From the NCBI RefSeq assembly GCF_022664535.1, contig NZ_JAKUJY010000016.1, positions 43,539 to 107,538 of the forward strand: DNA of 64,000 nt, written 5' to 3'. Below are positions 27,273 to 36,235 of the stretch, piece after piece; the stretch's first letter is position 1; every line of letters begins with the position of its first letter. The translations under genes were made by a program, and so were the position numbers. Below the pieces are notes generated by a model. The model was given only the letters and a program-made list of their open reading frames with translations. It was not told the DNA's origin and made no database searches. The DNA comes from Sphingobium trunci (GTDB lineage: Bacteria; Pseudomonadota; Alphaproteobacteria; Sphingomonadales; Sphingomonadaceae).

Positions 27273-29135
27273 CTACCCTAAACCCAATGCGGTCGCGGTC
27301 CAGTAGGTAAGGCCGGCGGCGGCATAGGCCAGCACGAACAGATAGCCGATCATGAACAGCGGCCATTTCCAGCCATTGGTCTCGCGCCGGGTGACGGCGA
27401 TGGTGGAGATGCATTGCGGCGCGAAGACGAACCAGGCGAGGAAGGCGAGCGCGGTCGGCAGCGGCCAATGATCCTTCAGCCGCTCGCCCAGGCTGCGTTC
27501 CAGCTTTGCCTCATCCTCCTTCGAGTCGAGCGAATAGACGGTGGCGAGTGCCGAGACGGCGACCTCGCGCGCCGCCATGGCGGGAATCAGGGCCAGCGAG
27601 ATGTCGCGGTTGAAGCCGATCGGTTCCAGCACCAGGTTGAGGCCGTTGGCGATGCGGCCCGCCACGGAATAGTTGACCTGGCTGATGCCGCCATTGTCCG
27701 GCGCCTTGGGGAAACTGAGCAGCAGCCAGAGGATCACGGTCGAGGTGAAGATGATCGTGCCCGCGCGCTTCAGGAATATCACCGCGCGCTGCCACAGGCC
27801 CAGCAGGATATCCTGCGGCCGTGGCCATTGATATTTGGGCATTTCCATGAGGAACCCGCCGCTTGCTCCCTTGGTGACGGTGCGGCGCAGGACGAGCGCC
27901 GCCAGCATCGCGCCGGCGATGCCGGATATATAGAGGCAGAAGAGGACCAGCCCCTGCAGGCCGATGCCCAGTGCGACCGTGCGGGCGGGGATAAAGGCGC
28001 CGATGATCACCGCATAGACGGGGAGCCGCGCCGAACAGGTCATCAGCGGGGCGATCAGGATGGTGGTGAGCCGGTCCTTGGGATCGGCGATGGTGCGGGT
28101 CGCCATGATCCCCGGCACGGCGCAGGCGAAGGAGGAGAGCAGCGGGATGAAGGCCCGTCCCGACAGGCCTACCCGGGCCATCAGCCCGTCCATCAGGAAG
28201 GCGGCGCGGACCATGTAGCCGGTCGCCTCCAGCATCAGGATGAAGAAGAAGAGAATGAGGATCTGCGGCAGGAACACCACCACCGAGCCGACGCCGTTCA
28301 GCACGCCGTCGACCAGGAAGGACCGCAGCAGCCCGTCGGGCAGCTCCGCCGCCACCGCATTGCTGGCGGCTTCGAAAACCCCCTCGATCATGGCGATCGG
28401 CGCTTCGGACCAGGCGTAGACCGCCTGGAACATCACGAACAGCAGCGCCAGCAGCAGGATCAGCCCGGCCACGGGATGCAGCGCCACCCGGTCGACCGCC
28501 GCGGTCAGGCGGCGGGACGGGGTTTCGCGCACGATGGCGGCGCGGGCGATGCGGCGCGCCTCCCGCCGCAGGCCGTCGAAATCGCGCTGTTCGGCGGAAG
28601 CGCGCACCATGCCCCCGCTGCCGTCGAGCAGGGATTCCAGTTCGGCGCGCAGATGGTCGAGGCCGCGCTTGCGCACCGCCACGGTGGAGATCACCGGCAC
28701 GCCCAGTTCGCGCGACAGGACGGCCGCGTCCAGCTCCAGCCCGTCGCGGGTCGCCAGATCGACCATGTTGAGCGCGACCACGGTCGGCAGGCCCAGGCCG
28801 ATCAGCTCCAGCGCGAAGCGCAGGTGATTGTCCAGATTGGAGGCGTCGACCACCACCACCAGCGCGTCGGGCAGGCGTTCGCCCTGCTGCCTGCCCAATA
28901 TGACGTCGCGCGTCACCTGCTCGTCGGGGCTGGTGGGGCTGAGGCTGTAGGTGCCCGGCAGGTCGACCAGCTCGATCGGGCGGCCGTCGGACAGCGACAG
29001 GCGGCCTGCCTTGCGCTCCACCGTGACGCCGGGATAATTGCCCAGCTTCTGCCGGGCGCCGGTGAGCGCGTTGAACAGGGCGCTCTTGCCGGCATTGGGA
29101 TTGCCGACCAGTGCGATCAGCGGCAGGCCGGTCAT
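27273..29135 (-). CDS. feoB: Ferrous iron transporter FeoB
   Basis: Inner-membrane Fe(II) uptake protein of 620 residues. The N-terminal G domain has G1 VGNPNAGKSALFN, G3 DLPGTYSL and G4 ALNMVDLA; then a GDI-like helical segment and about eight transmembrane helices with two gate repeats (CSARLPVYAVIIGAF and the C-terminal PAMAAREVAVSAL). The true start is the ATG at 29133-29135, overlapping the feoA stop (ATGA); a longer frame upstream is only the shadow of feoA. There is no feoC nearby. Confidence 0.96.
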   Translation of the reverse strand: MTGLPLIALVGNPNAGKSALFNALTGARQKLGNYPGVTVERKAGRLSLSDGRPIELVDLPGTYSLSPTSPDEQVTRDVILGRQQGERLPDALVVVVDASNLDNHLRFALELIGLGLPTVVALNMVDLATRDGLELDAAVLSRELGVPVISTVAVRKRGLDHLRAELESLLDGSGGMVRASAEQRDFDGLRREARRIARAAIVRETPSRRLTAAVDRVALHPVAGLILLLALLFVMFQAVYAWSEAPIAMIEGVFEAASNAVAAELPDGLLRSFLVDGVLNGVGSVVVFLPQILILFFFILMLEATGYMVRAAFLMDGLMARVGLSGRAFIPLLSSFACAVPGIMATRTIADPKDRLTTILIAPLMTCSARLPVYAVIIGAFIPARTVALGIGLQGLVLFCLYISGIAGAMLAALVLRRTVTKGASGGFLMEMPKYQWPRPQDILLGLWQRAVIFLKRAGTIIFTSTVILWLLLSFPKAPDNGGISQVNYSVAGRIANGLNLVLEPIGFNRDISLALIPAMAAREVAVSALATVYSLDSKEDEAKLERSLGERLKDHWPLPTALAFLAWFVFAPQCISTIAVTRRETNGWKWPLFMIGYLFVLAYAAAGLTYWTATALGLG

Positions 29136-29389
29136 GCCGCCTCGTCCTGCGGGCCGGTGCGTACCGTGATGGCGGCGGCATGGTTGCGGCGCATGGCGAT
29201 CGTCATGCGGCCGACCTTGCAGGCGATGGGGCCGCGCCCCAGCAGGCCGCCATGGTGCAGCGCCTCCACGCTGGCGCCTTCGCACAGGCCGAATTCGCGC
29301 AGCCGCTGTCCATCGGAGGCGGACAGCGCATTCCAGTCGATCAGGTCCACATAGGCGGGTTGGCGCAGCGGCAGGTCGGTCAGGCGCAA
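29132..29389 (-). CDS. feoA: Ferrous iron transport protein FeoA
   Basis: An 85-residue SH3-like protein that works with FeoB. Typical pattern: RLREFGLCEGASVEALHHG, then GPIACKVGRMTIAMRRNHA. The best start I can find is TTG at 29387-29389, so translation may be weak or the protein slightly longer. It overlaps feoB by 4 bp. A Fur-like box lies 27-45 bp upstream. Confidence 0.88.
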   Translation of the reverse strand: MRLTDLPLRQPAYVDLIDWNALSASDGQRLREFGLCEGASVEALHHGGLLGRGPIACKVGRMTIAMRRNHAAAITVRTGPQDEAA

Positions 29390-29415
29390 GGAAGGGCACT
29401 CGTCAGTAACTTTCT

Positions 29416-29434
29416 GCGAGTGACTATCAATACC
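29416..29434. promoter_or_regulatory. Candidate Fur box upstream of feoAB
   Basis: The 19-bp site gcgagtgactatcaatacc matches a 9-1-9 Fur-type operator of the form GCGAATGAT-N-ATCATTCGC at about 13 of 18 arm positions, with the left arm better. It sits immediately upstream of feoA on the minus strand, where iron-dependent repression is expected. Read by eye only. Confidence 0.5.
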
Positions 29435-29477
29435 GATTGCAAAAGGCCAGCGGGAATCCGCGCCGCGCCCCGGCAGA

Positions 29478-30143
29478 TTATATTGCGGGATAGCGCAGGC
29501 GGCCGATGAAGCGGGCCAGGCTGAGGCGGTCGCCGCCGCCTATGCCCCTCCACTGCGCCTTGGCGCGCTCGAAGCGCATCACGCCCTCGATCCGCCGGGC
29601 CAGGAAGGCGCGGCTGTCGGCCCAATCCTCGCTCTCGTCATCGACGAACACCAGCAGCGTCGCCGCATAGACACCCGCGAGCGTCATGCGCTTGGTGTAA
29701 TGGGCAAGGTCGGTCGACTCGTCGCCCGCCGCGCGCCACATGCTGTCCCCCGCGCGCCAGCCGAACCTGGCGGCGCGGGTCGCATTGCGCGGCATGGCAA
29801 GGATCGCCTGGGCCCGGCGCAGCGCTTCGCGGTCGCGCGCCAGCAGGGTCAGGCGGGCCTCCACCAGCGCAGTGATGCGCTTGCGAATCGAGAGGGCGGC
29901 GAGCTTTTCCGGCGGCAGCGCGGCCAGCATCCGCTGGTCGATACTGGCGAACCAGGCGTCGATCATGTCCATGGCGCCGCCCGGAAAGGCGAGCCGGGCG
30001 ATGTCGGCGTCGATGCCGCATTGTCCGGCGGCCATGGTCACGGCCTCCGCGCGCCAGCCGTCGAAGGCGGCGTGGCGGGGCAGGATCGGGGCGAGCGCGG
30101 CGCGCACTTCGTCCAGCGTCATGTCTTCATGCGTCGGGGTCAT
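29478..30143 (-). CDS. COQ9 family ubiquinone biosynthesis protein
   Basis: 221 residues in the COQ9 family, a TetR-like fold that lost DNA binding and presents ubiquinone intermediates to Coq7-type hydroxylases. Visible family features are GAMDMIDAWFASID, the SIRKRITALVEARL helix and DESEDWADSRAFLARRI near the C-terminus. ATG 30143 is preferred; a longer frame would overlap the EamA gene's stop. It is 10 bp from the EamA gene, on the same strand. Confidence 0.85.
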   Translation of the reverse strand: MTPTHEDMTLDEVRAALAPILPRHAAFDGWRAEAVTMAAGQCGIDADIARLAFPGGAMDMIDAWFASIDQRMLAALPPEKLAALSIRKRITALVEARLTLLARDREALRRAQAILAMPRNATRAARFGWRAGDSMWRAAGDESTDLAHYTKRMTLAGVYAATLLVFVDDESEDWADSRAFLARRIEGVMRFERAKAQWRGIGGGDRLSLARFIGRLRYPAI

Positions 30144-30153
30144 GGCAGCGGTT

Positions 30154-31032
30154 CTACGCCCGGCCCGGCAGACGCACAAGCACCAGCGCGGCGGCAACCG
30201 CCCCGGCGCCGATCAGGTCGGTGGGGGGCAGCAGTTCATGGAACAGCGCCCAGCCCAGCAGCGCGGACACCGCCGGTTGCAGCAGCAGGCTCAGACCCAG
30301 CACCAGCGGCGGGAACCAGGGGATGGCATAGGTCAGCAGGCCCTGACCGACGATCTGGCTGGACAGCGCCAGCGCGATCAGCGGGGTCCAGTCGCCGGGC
30401 AGCACCCGCTCGCCCAGCCAGAGGGCGAGCAGCAGCAGCGGCAGCACGCCGGTCAGGCTGGAGCCGGCCAGCACCGACCAGCCGTCGAGCCGTCGCCGCG
30501 CGTCCTGCACCACCAGCAGATAGGCGGTATAGAGCGCGCCTGCGAGCAGGCAGAGCAGGTCGCCGCGCAGATAGCGGGGCGCAAGTTCATAGCTGCCGCC
30601 CATGATGATCGCCGCCCCGGCAGCCGCCAGGGCGAGCGCCAGCGCTTGCATCGGGCGCGGGCTCTGGCGCAGGACCAGGAAACCCCAGAGCGGCAGCATC
30701 AGCGCGCTCATATTGCCGAAGATGGTGGCGTTGGTCACCTTGGTGAGCGGAATGCCCAGGTGCCAGGCGGCCAGATCGGCGGCGAAGAACAGCCCCGCCA
30801 GCAGCATGGCGCCGCAGTCGCGCGCGCCCGGTTTCGCGGCCTTCAGGCCCGGCCATGCCAGCAGCAGGAGAAAGGGCAGCGCCAGCGTCAGCCGCCAGAA
30901 GGCCGCGGCGACGGGCCCGACATCGGCCAGCCGGATCAGTACCGGACCCAGCGGCAGGATGATATTAGCCAGGATCAGGGCCGGGAAAGCAAATCTTGGG
31001 CTGGGGTTCGCGCTATGGGTTGAACTGGCCAT
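30154..31032 (-). CDS. EamA/DMT-superfamily transporter
   Basis: A 292-residue membrane protein with ten predicted helices in two EamA repeats. The N-terminal repeat carries ADVGPVAAAFWRLTLALPF and KVTNATIFGNMSALMLPLW; the second carries LTYAIPWFPPLVLGLSLLLQP and a C-terminal ALLGWALFHELLPPTDLIGA, the conserved Glu-containing segment. Substrate unknown (amino acids or metabolites in relatives). It is divergent from the Old Yellow Enzyme gene. Confidence 0.88.
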   Translation of the reverse strand: MASSTHSANPSPRFAFPALILANIILPLGPVLIRLADVGPVAAAFWRLTLALPFLLLLAWPGLKAAKPGARDCGAMLLAGLFFAADLAAWHLGIPLTKVTNATIFGNMSALMLPLWGFLVLRQSPRPMQALALALAAAGAAIIMGGSYELAPRYLRGDLLCLLAGALYTAYLLVVQDARRRLDGWSVLAGSSLTGVLPLLLLALWLGERVLPGDWTPLIALALSSQIVGQGLLTYAIPWFPPLVLGLSLLLQPAVSALLGWALFHELLPPTDLIGAGAVAAALVLVRLPGRA

Positions 31033-31067
31033 GGCGGTTCACTAGCTGGCTTCCGTCACCAAGTCCC

Positions 31068-31082
31068 GTTGCAATTTGCAAC
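31068..31082. promoter_or_regulatory. Candidate operator before the Old Yellow Enzyme gene
   Basis: gttgcaatttgcaac is a perfect 7-1-7 palindrome with TTGCAA half sites, ending 20 bp before the oxidoreductase start. Such TTGCAA palindromes are typical operators of small winged-helix repressors (HxlR or MarR type). No regulator gene is adjacent. Confidence 0.5.
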
Positions 31083-31102
31083 CATGAGGAGGGAAAAACT
31101 CT

Positions 31103-32185
31103 ATGTCGAGCCTGTTCGATCCTGTGCAGCTTGGCGCGGTCCGCGCGCCCAACCGCGTGCTGATGGCGCCCCTGACCCGCGCGCGGGCGACCCGCGATCA
31201 TGTGCCGACGCCGATCATGGCGGATTATTATCGCCAGCGTTCGTCGGCGGGCCTGATCATCAGCGAGGGCGTGGGCGTGTCGCAGCAGGGCATGGGATGC
31301 CCCTATGCGCCCGGGCTGTGGTCGGCCGAGCAGGTCGAGGCGTGGAAGCCGGTCACGGCGGCGGTGCATGAAGCGGGCGGCCGGATCTTCGCGCAGCTCT
31401 GGCATATGGGGCGGATGGTGCATTCGAGCGTGATCGGCGAGCAGCCGGTCTCCTCCAGCCCGATCGCGGCGCCCGGCCATGTGCACACCTATCAGGGCAA
31501 CAAGCCCTATGAGGAGCCGCGCGCGCTGGGGATCGAGGAGATTCCGGCGCTGGTCCAGACCTTCGTCACCGCCGCGCGCAACGCGATCGAGGCCGGGTTC
31601 GACGGGGTGCAGATCCATGGCGCCAACGGCTATCTGATCGACGAATTCCTGCGCGACGGCGTCAACAAGCGCACCGATGCCTATGGCGGTTCGCCGGAAA
31701 ATCGCGTGCGCCTGCTGCGGGAGATCACGCAGGCGGTTGCCGACGCCATCGGCGCGGACCGCACGGCGGTGCGCCTGTCGCTGAACGGGGAGACGCAGGG
31801 CACCAACGACAGCGATCCGCCCAGCCTGGCGCTGGCGGTGGCGCAGGCGCTGGAGCCGATCGGCATCGCCTTCCTGGAACTGCGCGAATTGCGGCCGGAC
31901 GGCTCGCGCGGCGCCAGCGACGTGCCGCGCCAGTCGCCGCTGGTCCGCCAGCATTTCACCGGGCCGCTGGTGCTGAACAGCGATTATGACGCAGCGCGCG
32001 CGCAGGCGGATCTGGACAGCGGACTGGCGCAGGCGATCAGCTTCGGCCGGCCGTTCATCTCCAATCCCGATTTGCCGGAACGCCTCTCTTCCGGGGCGCC
32101 GCTCAACGAATTGCGGCAGGCGACGCTCTATAGCCAGGGCGCCGAGGGCTATATCGACTATCCGGCGCTGGAACGGGCGGCCTGA
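31103..32185 (+). CDS. Old Yellow Enzyme-family alkene reductase
   Basis: FMN-dependent NAD(P)H oxidoreductase of 360 residues that reduces electrophilic alkenes or nitro compounds. It begins LFDPVQLGAVRAPNRVLMAPLTRARA, the classical OYE start, has QLWHMGRMVH, the substrate-binding pair in HGANGYLIDEFLRDGVNKRTD (His and Asn) and the FMN phosphate site near AISFGRPFISNPDLPERL. AGGAGGG precedes the ATG. A palindromic operator lies just upstream, so induction by electrophiles is likely. Confidence 0.94.
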   Translation: MSSLFDPVQLGAVRAPNRVLMAPLTRARATRDHVPTPIMADYYRQRSSAGLIISEGVGVSQQGMGCPYAPGLWSAEQVEAWKPVTAAVHEAGGRIFAQLWHMGRMVHSSVIGEQPVSSSPIAAPGHVHTYQGNKPYEEPRALGIEEIPALVQTFVTAARNAIEAGFDGVQIHGANGYLIDEFLRDGVNKRTDAYGGSPENRVRLLREITQAVADAIGADRTAVRLSLNGETQGTNDSDPPSLALAVAQALEPIGIAFLELRELRPDGSRGASDVPRQSPLVRQHFTGPLVLNSDYDAARAQADLDSGLAQAISFGRPFISNPDLPERLSSGAPLNELRQATLYSQGAEGYIDYPALERAA

Positions 32186-32190
32186 ACGAA

Positions 32191-32218
32191 AAAGGGCCGC
32201 CTGTCCGGGCGGCCCTTT
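32191..32218. terminator. Bidirectional terminator
   Basis: An 11-bp perfect stem (32191-32201 with 32208-32218), 6-nt loop, between the convergent Old Yellow Enzyme and ribH genes. T-rich sequence follows on both strands, stronger on the minus side. Confidence 0.85.
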
Positions 32219-32240
32219 CCCTTGTTCGATGCGGTTGCCG

Positions 32241-32663
32241 TCAGGCGCCGAATTTCTCGCGCAGGGCGAGCATGGCGATGGCGGCCTTGGCCGCTTCGCC
32301 GCCCTTGTCCTTTTCGGTCCTGCGGGCGCGGGTCAGGGCCTGCGCCTCATTCTCGACGGTCAATATGCCGTTGCCGATGGCGATGCCGTCCATGCTGAGG
32401 GCCATCAGGCCGCGCGCGCTTTCGTTCGACACCACCTCGAAATGATAGGTTTCGCCGCGGATCACCACGCCGATGGCGACGAAGCCGTCATAGCGGCCGC
32501 TTTCCGCCGCCAGCGCCACCGCACCGGGGATCTCCAGCGCGCCGGGAACGGTCACCACCTCATATTTATGCCCCTCATCCTCCAGCGCGGCGGTCGCGCC
32601 CTCGATCAGAAGGTCGTTCAGATGGTCGTAGAAGCGCGCTTCGACGATCAGGAATTTTGCCAC
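32241..32663 (-). CDS. ribH: 6,7-dimethyl-8-ribityllumazine synthase
   Basis: Condenses the pyrimidine and butanone-phosphate precursors to lumazine in riboflavin synthesis. Family motifs: [26 protein letters not shown], the [14 protein letters not shown] block with the catalytic histidine, and [18 protein letters not shown]. Length (140) is normal. GTG start at 32661-32663, 11 bp after the ribBX stop. Confidence 0.95.
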   Translation of the reverse strand: MAKFLIVEARFYDHLNDLLIEGATAALEDEGHKYEVVTVPGALEIPGAVALAAESGRYDGFVAIGVVIRGETYHFEVVSNESARGLMALSMDGIAIGNGILTVENEAQALTRARRTEKDKGGEAAKAAIAMLALREKFGA

Positions 32664-32674
32664 GCCGGTTCCCC

Positions 32675-33958
32675 TTAAAGCTTGATCGCCCGCTGCCCAA
32701 CCACGGCCAGGTCATAGCCGTCAAGCGCGATCAGGCTGTGATGCGAGTTTGTGAGCAGGATCATGTCGTGGACGCCGAGTTCGGCCAGTATCTGCGCGCC
32801 CACGCCATAGTCGCGCAGTTCGTCCATGTTGCTGACGGGCTGTCCGGCATGATGGCGCAGGATGCGGCTGACCGAGCCGTCGGGCGACGGGCTGGTGAGG
32901 ACGACGATGATGCCAGCGCCTTGCTGCGCGATGATCTCCATCGACTTGCCGAGCAGGCCGCTGCGCGCGCCGGTGGCGCCATAGACATCGTCGAGCAGCG
33001 AAAGCTGGTGCATGCGGACCAGCGTCGGCTCGTCGGGTGCGACATGACCCTTCTGCAGCACCATCTGTTCGGTCTGGGTCGCCTTGTTGTAGAAGCTGAT
33101 CGCCTTCCAGTCGCCGCCCCACTGGCTGTGGAAGGTGGTTTCGGCGCGGCGTTCGACCATATGGTCGTGGCGGCGGCGATAGGCGATCAGGTCGCGGATC
33201 GTGCCGATCTTCATCTTGTGCTTCTGGGCGAAGGGGATGAGGTCGTCGAGGCGGGCCATGGTGCCGTCATCCTTCATCACCTCGCAGATGACGCCGGACG
33301 GGTTGAGGCCCGCGAGCCGCGCCACGTCCACCGCCGCCTCGGTATGGCCGGTGCGCACCAGCACCCCGCCATCCTTGGCTACCAGCGGGAAGACATGGCC
33401 GGGGGTGACGATGTCCTCGCGGCTCTTCGACCCGTCGATCGCGACGGAGATGGTACGGGCGCGGTCGGCGGCGCTGATGCCGGTGGTCACGCCCTCCCGC
33501 GCCTCGATCGACACGGTGAAGGCGGTTTCATGGCGGGTGCCGTTGTTGCGGCTCATCAGGTCCAGGCCCAGTTCGTCGACCCGCGCCTTGGTCAAGGCCA
33601 GGCAGATGAGGCCGCGTCCATGGGTGGCCATGAAGTTGATCGCGTCGGGCGTCGCCATCTGCGCGGGGATGACGAGGTCGCCCTCATTCTCCCGGTCCTC
33701 GTCATCGACCAGGATGAACATGCGGCCGTTCCGCGCCTCGTTGATGATCTCCTCCGGGCTGGCGAGGGCGGTGCCGCCTTCGCGCTTGAGCAGATAGGTT
33801 TCCAGCTTGCCCAGCGTTTCGGCGGTGGGGTTCCAGTCCGTCTCGCCCAGCTTGCGCAGCGAATTGGCGTGGAGACCGGCGGCGCGGGCCAGGCCGGAAC
33901 GGGACATGCCGCCATCGGTGACGAGGCTGCGGACGGTATCGATAAGCGCTGCGGACAT
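32675..33958 (-). CDS. ribB: Fused helix-turn-helix/DHBP synthase/inactive GTP cyclohydrolase II-like protein (RibBX type)
   Basis: A 427-residue riboflavin enzyme in three parts. Residues 1 to about 55 form an XRE-like helix-turn-helix ([19 protein letters not shown]). Residues about 60-260 are 3,4-dihydroxy-2-butanone-4-phosphate synthase with [28 protein letters not shown] and [16 protein letters not shown]. The last 160 residues follow the GTP cyclohydrolase II fold ([15 protein letters not shown]) but contain no cysteine at all, so the zinc site required for GTP cyclohydrolase is missing. This matches the RibBX variant known in Proteobacteria. ATG 33958 is chosen for the AGGAGTCG ahead of it. 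Confidence 0.93.
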   Translation of the reverse strand: MSAALIDTVRSLVTDGGMSRSGLARAAGLHANSLRKLGETDWNPTAETLGKLETYLLKREGGTALASPEEIINEARNGRMFILVDDEDRENEGDLVIPAQMATPDAINFMATHGRGLICLALTKARVDELGLDLMSRNNGTRHETAFTVSIEAREGVTTGISAADRARTISVAIDGSKSREDIVTPGHVFPLVAKDGGVLVRTGHTEAAVDVARLAGLNPSGVICEVMKDDGTMARLDDLIPFAQKHKMKIGTIRDLIAYRRRHDHMVERRAETTFHSQWGGDWKAISFYNKATQTEQMVLQKGHVAPDEPTLVRMHQLSLLDDVYGATGARSGLLGKSMEIIAQQGAGIIVVLTSPSPDGSVSRILRHHAGQPVSNMDELRDYGVGAQILAELGVHDMILLTNSHHSLIALDGYDLAVVGQRAIKL

Positions 33959-34033
33959 GAAACGACTCCTGAGCCGGATGGCTGGGCGCCGTATATCACA
34001 CCGCAATGTGATTAGATCAAGTTGAAATCACAT

Positions 34034-34642
34034 TCAGCGCGCGCGAAGGCTCTGCATCCGGTCCAGATAGCGGGCCAGCACATCGATTTCCAGATTGAAC
34101 GCCCGGCCCGCAGCCAGCGTGTCGAGCGTCGTCGCGGCAGCGGTGTGCGGAATGATGTTGAGGCCGAAATGCACGCTGCCGTCGGGCTGGTCCTCGACCG
34201 TGTTGACCGTGAGCGAGATGCCATCGACGGTGATCGATCCCTTGGCCGCCAGCGCCGACGCCAGCGCGGCGGGCGCGGCGATGACGAGGCGCGTCGAATC
34301 CCCCTCCGGCGTTGCGGAAACCAGCGTGCCGATGCCGTCGACATGGCCGGTGACGATATGGCCGCCCAGTTCGTCCCCAACCTTGAGCGCGCGTTCGAGA
34401 TTGAGGCGGCCGCCCTGGTCCCACAGGCCCGGCGCGGTGCGCGCGACGGTTTCGGCCGACAGGTCCACCGCGAACCAGTCGGCCCCCTTTTCCACCACGG
34501 TCAGGCAGGCGCCCGAACAGGCGATGGAGGCACCGATCGCGACCGTTTCCATTGCATAGCCGCAGCCGATGAGGAGGCGCAGGTCGCCGCGCTGCTCATG
34601 GCTGCGGATGGTGCCGATGTCGGTGATGATGCCGGTGAACAT
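34034..34642 (-). CDS. ribE: Riboflavin synthase, alpha subunit
   Basis: Dismutates two lumazines to riboflavin and the pyrimidine precursor. It starts with the signature MFTGIITDIGTI and shows the internal duplication: GASIACSGACLTVVE in the first barrel, DELGGHIVTGHVDG at the junction and GSITVDGISLTVN in the second. Length (202) is normal. It sits between ribD and ribBX. Confidence 0.97.
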   Translation of the reverse strand: MFTGIITDIGTIRSHEQRGDLRLLIGCGYAMETVAIGASIACSGACLTVVEKGADWFAVDLSAETVARTAPGLWDQGGRLNLERALKVGDELGGHIVTGHVDGIGTLVSATPEGDSTRLVIAAPAALASALAAKGSITVDGISLTVNTVEDQPDGSVHFGLNIIPHTAAATTLDTLAAGRAFNLEIDVLARYLDRMQSLRAR

Positions 34643-34672
34643 GGTGATGGGGGTCCTCTTTCGCCCCTTGTC

Positions 34673-35626
34673 CTAGGCGCTGCGGGTGCGAAGGTAAAGT
34701 TCCAGCCGGTCGTCGCCCAGCCGCCTTTCGTCATGCAGCCGCCAGCGGCCATGGGCGTCGGCCAGATCGGCAAGGCCGATATCGCCGATCCCCGCGAGGC
34801 CCGCGCCGATGAGGATCGGCGCACGATAGAGCAGCAGCCGGTCGACCAGATCGGCGCGCAGGAAGGCGGCGGCGGTTTGCGCGCCGCCCTCGACCAGCAG
34901 ATGATCGACGCCGGCGAGCGTGGCGATATCCTCCGGCGCGGCGATCCGTTCCCAACCCGGCGGGGCGTCGTTTCGGCTCAACAGCAATTTGCGGGGGGAT
35001 CGCTCCTCCAGCCCCGCAAGCCGCACGTCGAGCCTGGGCGCGTCGGCGCGCAGCGTGCCGCCGCCGACCAGGATGGCGTCATGGCGCGCCCGTTCCACAT
35101 GGGCGTGGGCGCGGGCGTCGGGACCGGTGATCCAGCGGCTGGAGCCGTCCTGGAGCGCGATCCGCCCGTCGAGCGACAGGCCGAGCTTCAGCGTGACGGC
35201 CGGGCGGCCCAGCGTCTGGCGCAGCACGAAGCCATGCATGGCAGCGGCGGCCTCCTGCGCCATCAGGCCCATTTCGACGGCGATGCCGCGTTTGCGCAGC
35301 CAGGCGGCGCCCTGTCCGTCGGTGCGCGGGTCGGGATCGCGCAGGGCGATGACGACGCGGCGCACGCCTGCGCGCGCCATCAGGTCGGCGCAGCGCGGGC
35401 CGCGGGGGGAGAGGTGGAAACAGGGCTCCAGCGTCACATAGGCGGTGGCGCCGCGCGCGCGGTCCATCGCCTGGTCCAGCGCCTGCGCCTCGGCATGGGG
35501 GCGGCCGCCCTTCTGCGTCCAGCCGCGCCCCACGACATGGCCGTCGCGAACGATCAGGCAGCCGACATTGGGATTGGGCGTGGACAGGCCGCGCCCGCGT
35601 TCCGACAGGGCGATGGCTGCGGCCAT
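34673..35626 (-). CDS. ribD: Bifunctional riboflavin deaminase/reductase
   Basis: Deaminates and reduces the pyrimidine intermediate of riboflavin synthesis. The deaminase domain has the zinc motif HAEAQAL and the paired PCFHLSPRGPRCADLM cysteines; the reductase domain starts at about residue 150 (VTLKLGLSLDGRIA) and has LVEGGAQTAAAFL. ATG 35626 is used, but the family usually has a few more residues before MAAAIALSERGRG; the only in-frame upstream candidates lack ATG, GTG or TTG. First gene of the ribD-ribE-ribBX-ribH set. Confidence 0.95.
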   Translation of the reverse strand: MAAAIALSERGRGLSTPNPNVGCLIVRDGHVVGRGWTQKGGRPHAEAQALDQAMDRARGATAYVTLEPCFHLSPRGPRCADLMARAGVRRVVIALRDPDPRTDGQGAAWLRKRGIAVEMGLMAQEAAAAMHGFVLRQTLGRPAVTLKLGLSLDGRIALQDGSSRWITGPDARAHAHVERARHDAILVGGGTLRADAPRLDVRLAGLEERSPRKLLLSRNDAPPGWERIAAPEDIATLAGVDHLLVEGGAQTAAAFLRADLVDRLLLYRAPILIGAGLAGIGDIGLADLADAHGRWRLHDERRLGDDRLELYLRTRSA

Positions 35627-35682
35627 GAAGCGCCGGTCCTGCGCTGGATCGGCGGGCGGCAGAACGGTTTTGCGACGGGCGA

Positions 35683-36153
35683 TCAGGGCTGGCGCGCTCC
35701 CGTTCCGGCTTTGCCGGGCTCGCCCTTTTCTTCCGCTTCGGCCCTGGCAAGTCGGGCGTCGAGTTGCGCGTTGATCGCCTTCACGGCTTCCTGGCGGCGG
35801 GCGCCGTTGCGGGCGGCCTCATCCTTCCATTCGATGCCGAAGGCGTCGGCGAAACCCTGCATCCGCTTCTGCTGCCTGGCGAGCGCGGCCTCGCTCTTGG
35901 CGAAGTCGATCTTCTGCTGGAGGATGATCGCCGCGTCGGACCGGTTCGCGTCCCAGCTCTGGACGTAGATGATCTTGTTGCGGGTCGGCATGGTGTTGGT
36001 GTTGGCGTCGACGATGAAGGCCCAGATGATGACCCATGTGAGCGCGACCGACAGGCCCAGCAACGGCCATTTATGCGGCCGTTCCTTGGCAAAATAGCTC
36101 CACAGATCGCTGAGTGCGCTTCTGGGGGATACCGGACGGGGGAAGATGGCCAT
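35683..36153 (-). CDS. Hypothetical membrane-anchored coiled-coil protein
   Basis: 156 residues: a cytoplasmic N-terminus (ALSDLWSYFAKERPHKW), one transmembrane helix (LGLSVALTWVIIWAFIV) and a charged helical tail (KIDFAKSEAALARQQKRMQ, AINAQLDARLARAEAEEKG) likely to form a coiled coil outside. The ATG at 36153 starts right before the membrane segment; a longer frame is possible. It lies between tonB and ribD on the same strand. The family is unknown to me. Confidence 0.65.
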   Translation of the reverse strand: MAIFPRPVSPRSALSDLWSYFAKERPHKWPLLGLSVALTWVIIWAFIVDANTNTMPTRNKIIYVQSWDANRSDAAIILQQKIDFAKSEAALARQQKRMQGFADAFGIEWKDEAARNGARRQEAVKAINAQLDARLARAEAEEKGEPGKAGTGARQP

Positions 36154-36235
36154 GCGGCCGATATAGGGGAAGGCGGGGCCGGATGCAAAAGCGCTGTTGT
36201 CCAATGCGGTCATGACCGGCCCCTTTCCCCTGATT

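Noticed and set aside
29136..29399. N-terminal extension of FeoB upstream of 29135
   Set aside because: This part is feoA in another frame; the G domain begins directly at ATG 29135.
35627..35682. FMN riboswitch before ribD
   Set aside because: The 56-bp gap is too short and none of the conserved RFN stems is visible.
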